A stretch of DNA of 64,000 nt from an uncultured Clostridia bacterium (GTDB lineage: Bacteria > Bacillota > Clostridia > Oscillospirales > Ruminococcaceae), in the NCBI GenBank assembly GCA_947627455.1, contig CANQWC010000003.1, forward strand, positions 50,422 to 114,421. Reading direction: 5' to 3'. Position 1 is the first letter of the stretch, and each line of letters starts with the position of its first letter. Under the pieces are notes generated by a model, which was not told the origin of the DNA, did not search any database, and saw only the letters and a program-made list of their open reading frames with translations. Shown here piece after piece: positions 1-7,415 of the stretch. Position numbers and translations under genes: made by a program.

Positions 1-405
1 GTATGAGCCCTCTTTCGGCTCGCTCTTTCGCCCGACAAGGAGCTTGTAAAGAGCATCGACGCTGAAATCTTCGTCAGCCTCAGGCCCACCGAAAATTCGG
101 TTTTCAAAGCAAGAATCGGTGCCGAGGTGGCAGGCAGGGCCGTCTTTTTTTACCTTTATCAAAAGCGCGTCGCCGTCGCAATCGGCGGTGATGGATTCAA
201 TGTGCTGATAGTTTCCGCTCGTCGCGCCCTTTAACCAAAGCTCATGTCTCGACCTGCTCCAGAAACAGGTCAGCTTTTTTTCAATCGAAATTCTCAGGCT
301 CTCGGCGTTCATGTACGCAAGCGTGAGCACCTTTTTGCTGCCCGCATCGACCACGATCGCGGGTATCAGGCCGTTTTCATCGAACTTTAAATCTTTAATC
401 TCCAT
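1..405 (-). CDS. hisIE: Bifunctional phosphoribosyl-AMP cyclohydrolase / phosphoribosyl-ATP pyrophosphatase HisIE (C-terminus cut by window edge)
   Basis: This catalyses the second and third steps of histidine synthesis. The first 135 codons are present. Residues 1 to about 110 are the cyclohydrolase, with the motifs [18 protein letters not shown] and [10 protein letters not shown]. They run straight into the start of a HisE domain ([22 protein letters not shown] in part), so the two enzymes are fused, as in many bacteria. The ATG at 405-403 follows GAGGAG, which lies inside the end of hisF. It is the last his gene visible. The reading frame is open to the first base of the window, so the rest of HisE lies to the left. 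Confidence 0.93.
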   Translation of the reverse strand, partial: MEIKDLKFDENGLIPAIVVDAGSKKVLTLAYMNAESLRISIEKKLTCFWSRSRHELWLKGATSGNYQHIESITADCDGDALLIKVKKDGPACHLGTDSCFENRIFGGPEADEDFSVDALYKLLVGRKSEPKEGSY

Positions 406-415
406 AATTATCTCC

Positions 416-1174
416 TCACATTCTTACGGGCACGCCGCTTTCGGCGAGAATTTTTTTGAGGTCGGGAATTTCGACCTCGCGATAGTGGAACACCGAGGCG
501 GCAAGACCCGCATCGGCAAAAGGAACTTCTTTAAACAGCTTTACAAAATCTTCGGCCGAGCCAGCGCCGCCCGAAGCGATCACGGGGACCGAAAGCCCCG
601 AACACACGTCGTTCAGCATCTCGGTGTCGAAGCCGTTTTTGACCCCGTCGGCGTCCATCGAGTTGAGCACGACCTCGCCCGCGCCCTCATCGACGCAGAA
701 TTTTATCCACTCGCGCGCGCCCATGCCCGTGTCGTCGCGCCCGCCGCGGCCGTAAACCCTGTATCCGCCGCCTTGGCGTTTGACATCGGCGGAAATCACG
801 ACGCACTGACTGCCGTAGCGCTCGGCGGCCCTTCTGATGAGGGTTTTGTCGGCGATGGCGCCGCTGTTGACGCTGACTTTGTCGGCCCCGCACTTCAGAA
901 CGCGGTCGAAGTCGTCGAGGCTGCTGATGCCGCCCCCGACCGTCAGCGGGATAAACACCGTTGACGCGGCCTTTTTCAGAATGTCGGTGAAGATCGTGCG
1001 CCCCTCTGCCGATGCGGTGATGTCGTAAAACACAAGCTCGTCCGCGCCGCAGTCGCTGTAAAATTTTGCAAGCTCGATCGGGTCGGCAACATCGCGATTC
1101 GCCAAAAAGTTGACGCCCTTTGTGACCCTGCCGTTTTTGACATCGAGGCAGGGTATTATTCTTTTCCTGAGCAT
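416..1174 (-). CDS. hisF: Imidazole glycerol phosphate synthase subunit HisF (cyclase)
   Basis: This is the synthase subunit that uses ammonia from HisH to close the imidazole ring, giving imidazole glycerol phosphate and AICAR; the AICAR can re-enter the purine pathway encoded next door. The 252-residue length is typical for this beta/alpha barrel. It begins [20 protein letters not shown] with catalytic Asp11. The second catalytic aspartate lies in SADVK near residue 130. The C-terminal phosphate-binding loop reads [11 protein letters not shown]. An AAAGGAG ribosome site precedes the ATG. It starts 3 bases after the hisA stop, so it is co-transcribed with it. Confidence 0.97.
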   Translation of the reverse strand: MLRKRIIPCLDVKNGRVTKGVNFLANRDVADPIELAKFYSDCGADELVFYDITASAEGRTIFTDILKKAASTVFIPLTVGGGISSLDDFDRVLKCGADKVSVNSGAIADKTLIRRAAERYGSQCVVISADVKRQGGGYRVYGRGGRDDTGMGAREWIKFCVDEGAGEVVLNSMDADGVKNGFDTEMLNDVCSGLSVPVIASGGAGSAEDFVKLFKEVPFADAGLAASVFHYREVEIPDLKKILAESGVPVRM

Positions 1175-1177
1175 AGG

Positions 1178-1897
1178 TCAATTCTCCTTTGCGGCAGTTA
1201 TCGCGTCGCTGAGGCTGAAAAGCTTTTCGTAATATGCCTTTCCGACTATCGCACCGTCGCAGCCGCAATCGCGCAGAGCAGAGATTTCATCAATCGAAGA
1301 AACCCCGCCCGAGGCAACGATGCCGATTTTAAGCTCGGCAGTGAGCCGCCGATAGAGCTCAAGATTCGAGCCTTTCATCTCGCCGTCGCGGCTTATGTCG
1401 GTGCAGATTATCGCCCCGACGCCGATATCCTCCATCTTCTTCGCAAATTCGTAAAGCGGCAGCGATGAGCTTTCAAGCCAGCCGCGAACCGCGATAAAAC
1501 CGTTCTTTACGTCCGCTCCGACGGCAATTTTCCCGCCGTAGAGCCTCACCGCCTCGCGAAGAAAAGCTTCGTTCTCAACGGCAGCAGTGCCGAAAATCAC
1601 CCGCGAAGCCCCTGCAGAGAGATATTTCTCAACCGCTTCGAGGCTGCGGATTCCGCCGCCGATTTCGCTGAAAAACCCGCCGACCGAGAGGATACTTTTT
1701 ATGGTCTCAAAATTCGGCGTATCGCCGTTTTTGGCGCCCTCGAGGTCGACAATGTGAATACAGTCGGCGCCGCATGCCTTGAAATCGCGGGCAATTTCGG
1801 CGGGATTGTCGCTGTAAACGGTCATCTCGGCGTAGTTGCCCTTTCGCAGGCGGACAGCCTTGCCGCCGAAAAGGTCGATCGCAGGAAAAATTTTCAT
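1178..1897 (-). CDS. hisA: Phosphoribosylformimino-5-aminoimidazole carboxamide ribotide isomerase HisA
   Basis: This Amadori isomerase makes the HisF/HisH substrate. The protein is 239 residues and starts MKIFPAIDLFGGKAVRL with catalytic Asp8. The second catalytic Asp is in GADVKNG, and phosphate-binding glycines are in ASGGVSS. I chose the ATG at 1897-1895 rather than the in-frame codon five positions upstream. It has a GAGGTG ribosome site just before it, and it overlaps the hisH stop as ATGA, the usual sign of translational coupling. Confidence 0.96.
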   Translation of the reverse strand: MKIFPAIDLFGGKAVRLRKGNYAEMTVYSDNPAEIARDFKACGADCIHIVDLEGAKNGDTPNFETIKSILSVGGFFSEIGGGIRSLEAVEKYLSAGASRVIFGTAAVENEAFLREAVRLYGGKIAVGADVKNGFIAVRGWLESSSLPLYEFAKKMEDIGVGAIICTDISRDGEMKGSNLELYRRLTAELKIGIVASGGVSSIDEISALRDCGCDGAIVGKAYYEKLFSLSDAITAAKEN

Positions 1898-2502
1898 GGC
1901 TTCACCTCGCAAAAAGCTTTTAATATCGCGAGCCCGACCCGCCCGCTTTTTTCAGGGTGAAATTGGCAGCCCATGACGTTTTCCCTCGCGACCGCCGCGG
2001 TGAGCCTTGCACCGTAATCGGTCGTCGCGATGACGTCGGGCGAATCGGCGCCGTAAAACGAATGCACGAAGTAAACGCAGTCGCCGTTGTTAATGTATTT
2101 AAATAGCGGGTGAGGCGCGAAATCAAGGCTGTTCCATCCGATATGCGGGATTTTGTAACCGCTCGGAATGACCTCGGAGATCGGCCTGACTTCGCCTTTT
2201 ATGAGCCCGAGGCCCTCATGGACGCCGAATTCAAAGCTTTTTTCAAACAAAAGCTGCATTCCGAGGCAGATGCCGAGAATCGGTTTTCCGCTTTTTGCGA
2301 TGGCTTTGAGCTCATCAAAAAGCCCTGTTTCGCGAAGTTTTTTTGAGGCATCGCCAAAAGCGCCCACCCCGGGAAGAATAATCCTGTCGGCGCTCCTGAG
2401 CACCTCGGCAGAGCTTGTGAGGGCGGCCTCAACCCCGAGCGAGTTGAGCGAACACCTCAGCGAAAAAAGGTTGCCGACGCCGTAGTCGACTATCGCGAGC
2501 AT
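1894..2502 (-). CDS. hisH: Imidazole glycerol phosphate synthase glutaminase subunit HisH
   Basis: This class I glutamine amidotransferase feeds ammonia to HisF. The 202 residues contain the nucleophile Cys in GICLGMQLLF near residue 80 and the His/Glu pair in QFHPEKSG near the C-terminus. The start IVDYGVGNLFSL is typical of HisH. The ATG follows the hisB TAA directly, with AAGGGGGCG as the ribosome site inside the end of hisB. The stop overlaps hisA by four bases. Confidence 0.96.
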   Translation of the reverse strand: MLAIVDYGVGNLFSLRCSLNSLGVEAALTSSAEVLRSADRIILPGVGAFGDASKKLRETGLFDELKAIAKSGKPILGICLGMQLLFEKSFEFGVHEGLGLIKGEVRPISEVIPSGYKIPHIGWNSLDFAPHPLFKYINNGDCVYFVHSFYGADSPDVIATTDYGARLTAAVARENVMGCQFHPEKSGRVGLAILKAFCEVKP

Positions 2503-3090
2503 TTAAAGCGCCCCCTTCGTCGACGGCAAAACGTCGGAAAATCGCGGGTCTTGCTCGGTTGCCGAGCGCATCGCCCTCGCGAAGGACTTGAACGCGCCCT
2601 CGATTATATGGTGGGAATTTTTCCCTGCGAGCTGGCGAATGTGCAGCGTGATGCCCGACTCGCGCACGAACGCGGTGAAAAATTCCTCGACGAGCTCGGT
2701 GTCGAAGCTGCCGACTTTCTCGCTCGGAATCGCGAGCCCGAACGCGAGAAAACCGCGCCCCGAGAGGTCGACGGCGGTCTGGATCAGCGCCTCGTCCATC
2801 GGGATCAGCGCGTCGCCGTACCTGCGAATGCCGACCTTGCTGCCGAGCGCGTGCTTGACGGCCTGTCCGAGCGCGATGCCGATGTCCTCGACCGAGTGGT
2901 GGTCGTCGACCTCGGTGTCGCCGACGCAGCTGAGCCGAAGATCGAAGCCCGAGTGCCGCGCGAGCAGCGTCAGCATGTGGTCCAAGAAGCCCACGCCCGA
3001 CGAAATTTGACTCTCGCCCTTGCCATCGAGATTGATGTATAATGAGATATCGGTTTCGGCGGTTTTTCTTTTTATTTCGGCAGTTCGCAT
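2503..3090 (-). CDS. hisB: Imidazoleglycerol-phosphate dehydratase HisB (monofunctional)
   Basis: This manganese enzyme dehydrates imidazole glycerol phosphate to imidazole acetol phosphate. The 195 residues match the dehydratase alone; there is no phosphatase domain as in the enterobacterial fusion. Metal-binding motifs are present twice: DDHHSVEDIGIALGQA near residue 65 and SHHIIEGAFKSFARAM near residue 160. GGAGTG precedes the start. Histidinol-phosphate phosphatase is not encoded in the visible part of the operon. Confidence 0.96.
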   Translation of the reverse strand: MRTAEIKRKTAETDISLYINLDGKGESQISSGVGFLDHMLTLLARHSGFDLRLSCVGDTEVDDHHSVEDIGIALGQAVKHALGSKVGIRRYGDALIPMDEALIQTAVDLSGRGFLAFGLAIPSEKVGSFDTELVEEFFTAFVRESGITLHIRQLAGKNSHHIIEGAFKSFARAMRSATEQDPRFSDVLPSTKGAL

Positions 3091-3094
3091 AGTA

Positions 3095-4159
3095 TCACTC
3101 CATATTATTTATTATCAATTTGATTGCGCCTATCAGGGCGTCCATATCTTCTCTTGAACCTATCGTGATTCGCACAAAATCGGATATTCTCGGCTTGTCA
3201 AAGTGGCGAATGAGTATGCCCGTTTGCTTGAGTTTTTCATAGAGATCCTTGCCGCCGATCTGCGGCGAAGATGCAAAGACAAAGTTCGCAGAGCTCGGAA
3301 TTACGTTAAATCCGAGGCGCTGAAGCTCGCGCGTTGTATGCTCTCTGTTCGCGATGACTGTCTCGCAGTTGCAGCGGGTGTAGTCGGGGTCTTCAAGCGC
3401 ACCGAGCGCGGCGGACATATTTGTACGGCTGAGATTGTATGGGTTTGTGGAATAAATAATTCTGTACAAATCATCAATAATTTCTTTGTCAGCGACCGCA
3501 AAACCGACCCTCGCTCCTGCGAGCGAACGCGACTTCGAGAAGGTCTGTACAATGATAAGATTTTGATGTTTTCTAATCAACGGTACAGCGCTCTCGCCGC
3601 CGAAGTCGACATAAGCTTCGTCGATGACGACAATATTGTTCGGGTTAGATTCGGCGATACGCTCGATGTCGGAGAGCGAAATCGTGAGGCCCGTCGGCGC
3701 GTTGGGGTTCGCGATGAATATATTTTTGTTAATGTCGATGTAGTCCTCGGGATTGATGAAAAATTCACTCGTGAGCGGAATAATTTCGTACGGCACTGCG
3801 CTGATATTAGCAAAAACTGAGTAGAAGCCGTAGGTGATATCTGCGAAAGCCGCGGGCGAATTTTCCGAGCAAAACGCCTTGAAAATGAAATTCAGCGCTT
3901 CGTCCGAGCCGTTGGTCACGACGATATTTTCAGCTGACACTCCGACAGTTTTAGCGATTTTATACCTGAGCTCTCCGCCGTCGAGGGCAGGGTAGAGCTG
4001 TAAATTTTTTGCAGCTTCTGCCGCTCTTTCAATCGCTCTCGGCGATGGCGGAAAGGGCGATTCGTTCGTGTTGAGCTTGATAAATTTTCGCCCGCTCGGC
4101 TGCTCGCCGGGGACATATGGTGAAATTTTGCTGAGCTCGTTGTTAAAATATCTCGACAT
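3095..4159 (-). CDS. hisC: Histidinol-phosphate aminotransferase HisC
   Basis: This PLP-dependent class I/II aminotransferase converts imidazole acetol phosphate to histidinol phosphate. The 354 residues include the N-terminal LNTNESPFPPSP, PNAPTG, DEAYVDF, and the PLP lysine in TFSKSRSLAGARVGF. I place the start at ATG 4159-4157, preceded by GTGAG. An in-frame GTG five codons upstream is possible but less likely. A roughly 100-bp gap separates it from hisD, the only large gap in the his operon, and it carries a probable internal promoter. Confidence 0.94.
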   Translation of the reverse strand: MSRYFNNELSKISPYVPGEQPSGRKFIKLNTNESPFPPSPRAIERAAEAAKNLQLYPALDGGELRYKIAKTVGVSAENIVVTNGSDEALNFIFKAFCSENSPAAFADITYGFYSVFANISAVPYEIIPLTSEFFINPEDYIDINKNIFIANPNAPTGLTISLSDIERIAESNPNNIVVIDEAYVDFGGESAVPLIRKHQNLIIVQTFSKSRSLAGARVGFAVADKEIIDDLYRIIYSTNPYNLSRTNMSAALGALEDPDYTRCNCETVIANREHTTRELQRLGFNVIPSSANFVFASSPQIGGKDLYEKLKQTGILIRHFDKPRISDFVRITIGSREDMDALIGAIKLIINNME

Positions 4160-4184
4160 AATTCTCACTAACACTATGAATTTT

Positions 4185-4281
4185 GTAAAGTGCCTCTACT
4201 TTACGATATGATTATATCATCTATTATAGGCACTTTATGATTGCCAAACCAATATAATTCTGTAAAGATATATACCTTTAC
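4185..4281 (-). promoter_or_regulatory. Probable internal his promoter flanked by two GTAAAG-N8-CTTTAC palindromes
   Basis: Between hisD and hisC the minus strand shows TTGGTT (4252-4247), an 18-base spacer and TATAAT (4228-4223). A second TATAAT-like hexamer lies further down. Palindrome one is at 4262-4281 upstream of the -35, and palindrome two is at 4185-4204 downstream of the -10. Both have six-base arms GTAAAG/CTTTAC separated by eight bases. A wider inverted repeat, AAAGTGCC (4187-4194) with GGCACTTT (4229-4236), overlaps palindrome two. Use as a repressor-controlled internal promoter is inferred. Confidence 0.5.
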
Positions 4282-5552
4282 GTCTTTAATCTCGACAGTG
4301 CGCTTCGGGCGTGGCCGCTGAGGCTCTCTTTCTCGGCGAACTGCGCAACTTTTTCAGCGATGCCGCTGAAAGCCTCGTCGGTATAATAGGTGAACTGCAT
4401 TTTTTTGACAAAATCATCGACCGAAAGTGGGCTCGAAAAACTTGCCGTGCCGCTCGTCGGGAGGGTGTGGTTCGGGCCTGCGAAGTAATCGCCGAGCGCT
4501 TCGGGGCAGTTATTTCCGAGGAAAACCGAGCCCGCGTTCTTTATCTCGCCAAGAAGATCAAACGGCTTTTCGGTGCAGATTTCAAGGTGCTCGGGAGCGA
4601 TTTCGTTGGAAATTTCAACCGCTTCTTTGATGTTTTCTACTATTATTATTTTGCCGTTGTTATTGATGGATTCTCCTGCGATTTCTCTGCGCGGCAGGGC
4701 TTCAAGCTGACGCTCGACCTCATCGGCGGTTGCCGCTGCAAGCTCTTCGCAGTCGGTGATGAGAACCGCCGTCGCGAGCTTGTCATGCTCGGCCTGAGAG
4801 AGCAGATCGGCGGCAAGGCACTTCGGGCTCGCGCTTTTGTCGGCGATAATCAGAATCTCGCTCGGGCCCGCGATCATGTCGATGGCGACCGTGCCGAAAA
4901 CTTGGCGCTTTGCCTCAGCGACGTACTGATTGCCCGGGCCGACGATTTTGTCGACCTTCGGAACGCTCTCCGTGCCATAGGCGAGGGCGGCGACGGCTTG
5001 AGCTCCGCCGATTTTGAAGATTCGCGACACGCCCGCGATTTTTGCGGCTGCCAAAATTTCGGGAACGATTTTGCCGTCCCTGCCGCAGGGCGTCGTCATG
5101 ATTATCTGTTTGCAGCCCGCGAGCCTTGCGGGAATTGCGTTCATCAGAACCGTCGAGGGCAGGGGAGCGGTGCCCCCGGGGACGTAAATTCCGACCTTTT
5201 CGATCGGCAGAACCTTTTGGCCCATGACCACGCCCGCCTTGTCGGATATCACAAACCCGCTTCGCACCTGATTTTTGTGGAAGGCGCTGATGTTGTCGGC
5301 GGCCTCGCACATCACGCCGAGAAACTCGGGGTCGACGTTCATGAGCGCGTCGTTGATCTCATCGTCGCTGACCTCAAGGCTCTCGAGGTGCGCGCCGTCG
5401 AACTTTTCGGTATAATCGCGAAGAGCCTCATCGCCGCGATTTCTGACGTTTTCTATTATTTTGCTGACCGTTTCGCCGACGTTTGCGGCCTTGGCGGTGC
5501 GGTTGAAAATTTCATCACGAGAAGCCTCGCCCGATTTAAGTATCTTAATCAT
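4278..5552 (-). CDS. hisD: Histidinol dehydrogenase HisD
   Basis: This zinc enzyme oxidises histidinol to histidine in two NAD-dependent steps. The 424 residues carry the zinc/catalytic motif LLSQAEHDKLATAVL near residue 255 and the C-terminal GPNHTLPTSGTA with SPLSVDDF. GPGNQYVAEAKRQVFG is also family-typical. The start ATG overlaps the end of hisG by eight bases. Its TAA sits within the first GTAAAG-N8-CTTTAC palindrome of the hisD-hisC gap. Confidence 0.97.
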   Translation of the reverse strand: MIKILKSGEASRDEIFNRTAKAANVGETVSKIIENVRNRGDEALRDYTEKFDGAHLESLEVSDDEINDALMNVDPEFLGVMCEAADNISAFHKNQVRSGFVISDKAGVVMGQKVLPIEKVGIYVPGGTAPLPSTVLMNAIPARLAGCKQIIMTTPCGRDGKIVPEILAAAKIAGVSRIFKIGGAQAVAALAYGTESVPKVDKIVGPGNQYVAEAKRQVFGTVAIDMIAGPSEILIIADKSASPKCLAADLLSQAEHDKLATAVLITDCEELAAATADEVERQLEALPRREIAGESINNNGKIIIVENIKEAVEISNEIAPEHLEICTEKPFDLLGEIKNAGSVFLGNNCPEALGDYFAGPNHTLPTSGTASFSSPLSVDDFVKKMQFTYYTDEAFSGIAEKVAQFAEKESLSGHARSALSRLKT

Positions 5553-6192
5553 TTTCAGTCTCCTTTTTAACGGCGGCCGAGAGCCCGCTGATTACGGCCG
5601 CGATTTTTTCGCGTTTGAACCTGTACGACGCTTTGTTTGAAATCAGCCTCGCGCTGATGCCGAAGAGCGTCTCGAACACCTCGAGGCCGTTCTGCCTGAG
5701 GGTTGCGCCCGTCTCGACGATGTCGACGATGACGTCTGACAGCCCCAAAATCGGCGCGAGCTCGATCGAGCCGTTGAGCTTTATAATGTCGATGTCCCGC
5801 CCGACCGAGGCGTAATATTTTTTCGCGATGTTCGGGAATTTCGTCGCGACCCGAAGCGTTTTTTTGTGATCCTCGCGAAAGCTCTTCGGCGCGGCGACGG
5901 CCATTCTGCACTTTCCGAGGCCGATGTCTAAAAGCTCGTAGACGTCGGGGCGGTATTCAAGGAGTATATCCTTCCCCGCGACGCCGATATCGGCCGCGCC
6001 CTTTTCGACGTAAATTGCCACGTCCGAGGGCTTCACCCAGAAATATCTGATTCCGAGCGCCGAATTTTCAAAGGTCAGGCGCCTGCTCGGGTTTTCAATT
6101 TCGGGGCAGCGATAGCCCGCCCTCGCGAAAAGATCGTATACATTCTCGCCGAGCCTGCCCTTCGGCAGGGCGACGTTGAGCATTTCATTCAT
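5545..6192 (-). CDS. hisG: ATP phosphoribosyltransferase, short form HisG
   Basis: This enzyme joins ATP and PRPP in the first step of histidine synthesis. The 215-residue length is the short form, which lacks the C-terminal regulatory domain and needs HisZ, encoded directly upstream. It starts MNEMLNVALPKGRLGENV; the PRPP loop is in DIVETGATLRQNGL. I chose ATG 6192-6190, preceded by GAGGGGGTG, over the in-frame GTG three codons earlier. The gene overlaps hisZ at one end and hisD at the other. Confidence 0.95.
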   Translation of the reverse strand: MNEMLNVALPKGRLGENVYDLFARAGYRCPEIENPSRRLTFENSALGIRYFWVKPSDVAIYVEKGAADIGVAGKDILLEYRPDVYELLDIGLGKCRMAVAAPKSFREDHKKTLRVATKFPNIAKKYYASVGRDIDIIKLNGSIELAPILGLSDVIVDIVETGATLRQNGLEVFETLFGISARLISNKASYRFKREKIAAVISGLSAAVKKETEND

Positions 6193-7270
6193 GGCGCACA
6201 CCCCCTCGGCTCAGAATATAAACCTCGCGGAAACGCAGAGCTTTCGGGCGGTCGGGAAGAACGAGCACGCTTTTGCCGTCGGCAGAGAGGTTTTTATACG
6301 CCGAATAAATATCTTTCGGCGCTGCCGAGCGGTCATAGATCAGAAGAATGTCGGCGTCAAAGCCGTCAGAGCTCTCGAAGAGCGGCTCAAGAAGGTCGAG
6401 ATAAAGCGCAAAACCGATCGCGCGGGACTTTCTCTTCATCTTCTTCATCAGGCCGTTGTACTGCCCGCCGCTGAGAACGCTCGCGGGAATGCCGTCGACA
6501 TAGCCCTTGAAGATGATTCCGCTGTAATAGTTGAGGTCGCCGACGGTCGAGAAATCTACCCTGACCTTGCTCGGAAACTCCTCGCTCAGAAATTCGCAGG
6601 TGTCGCAGAAGAGCGCGAGCGATTCCTCCGAGACTTTTCCGCCGAGAATTTTTCTCAGCGCGATGGGCGCTTCCGAGGCGTCGCAGTCAAACTTCGCAAG
6701 GGCGATGATGTCGTCGCAAAGCGGGCTTTTTGCGCCCTCATCGGCCAGAAATTCGGCAAGCCCGCCAAGGTTTTTCTCGCCCATCAGGCGAATGACCTCT
6801 TTTTTTGCCGATTCTCCGATGCCCGCGCCGTCTATAAGCTCGGTCAGAAGCCCGAGGTGTGAAATATCAAGCTCGCAGCTTTCGCCGATGGTCATAAGGC
6901 TTTGGGCGGCAAGGCTTAAGACTTCACACACTGAGTATTCATCGACCTCGCCGATGCACTCAAGCCCCGCCTGAGAAATCTCTTTGAACCCGATTCCCGA
7001 GGCTCGGTAGACGTTTTCATGGTAATAGACCTTTTCGATGCCGCCGCTTTCGCGGGTGTTCTTGACTATCGAGAGGGTAACGTCGGGCTTCAGAGCCATC
7101 AGCCGACCGTCGAGGTCTGTAAAGGTCAGAACCTTTTCAGACGCGAGGAAATCGCGATTGTCGGAATAAAGGTCATATTCCTCGAACTTGCTCATCACAT
7201 ATCTGCGGTATCCCGCGCCCTCAAAAACCCTGCGGAGGCGGGAATTGAGCTCTTCTTGTGAACAGTACAT
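6185..7270 (-). CDS. hisZ: ATP phosphoribosyltransferase regulatory subunit HisZ
   Basis: HisZ is a paralogue of histidyl-tRNA synthetase that lacks tRNA charging. It forms the hetero-octamer with short HisG and senses histidine. The 361 residues keep synthetase-like motif 2 (YYHENVYRASGIGFKEISQAG) and motif 3 (GGQYNGLMKKM then RAIGFALYLD) but have no anticodon-binding domain. It is the first gene of the his operon, with GGAG before the ATG and a good sigma-A promoter about 30 bases upstream. Confidence 0.94.
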   Translation of the reverse strand: MYCSQEELNSRLRRVFEGAGYRRYVMSKFEEYDLYSDNRDFLASEKVLTFTDLDGRLMALKPDVTLSIVKNTRESGGIEKVYYHENVYRASGIGFKEISQAGLECIGEVDEYSVCEVLSLAAQSLMTIGESCELDISHLGLLTELIDGAGIGESAKKEVIRLMGEKNLGGLAEFLADEGAKSPLCDDIIALAKFDCDASEAPIALRKILGGKVSEESLALFCDTCEFLSEEFPSKVRVDFSTVGDLNYYSGIIFKGYVDGIPASVLSGGQYNGLMKKMKRKSRAIGFALYLDLLEPLFESSDGFDADILLIYDRSAAPKDIYSAYKNLSADGKSVLVLPDRPKALRFREVYILSRGGVRHE

Positions 7271-7299
7271 ATCTAATCTCCATTTTAAGTGATGTCAGT

Positions 7300-7328
7300 A
7301 TTTTATCATAGTAGCAGACTAAAGTCAA
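7300..7328 (-). promoter_or_regulatory. Sigma-A-type promoter of the his operon
   Basis: On the minus strand TTGACT (7328-7323) is followed by 17 bases and TAAAAT (7305-7300), about 30 bases before the hisZ ATG. No T-box or histidine leader peptide is visible in the short leader. Confidence 0.7.
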
Positions 7329-7373
7329 GCATTATTTTCCGAATTTGAAAATTTTGTACGCTTTTACAAAATC

Positions 7374-7402
7374 AGATGCGCGGGAGGGCGCCCCGCGCAT
7401 CT
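7374..7402 (-). terminator. Rho-independent terminator after purL
   Basis: There is a perfect 11-base inverted repeat, AGATGCGCGGG and CCCGCGCATCT, with a 7-base loop. On the minus strand it is followed by a short T-run (GATTTTG). It lies just past the purL stop and separates the purine operon from the his promoter. Confidence 0.65.
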
Positions 7403-7415
7403 AAATGTATATAAA

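Noticed and set aside
4185..4281. Assignment of the palindromes to TyrR
   Set aside because: TyrR boxes are TGTAAA-N6-TTTACA; here the equivalent spacing is ten, and TyrR is not expected in this lineage.
4311..5570. Plus-strand open frame of 419 codons opposite hisD
   Set aside because: It is the antisense shadow of hisD caused by GC-rich codon pattern; it has no recognisable domain or ribosome site, while hisD is complete.
7271..7330. T-box or His leader peptide before hisZ
   Set aside because: The leader is about 25 bases, too short, and has no His codon run or T-box sequence.
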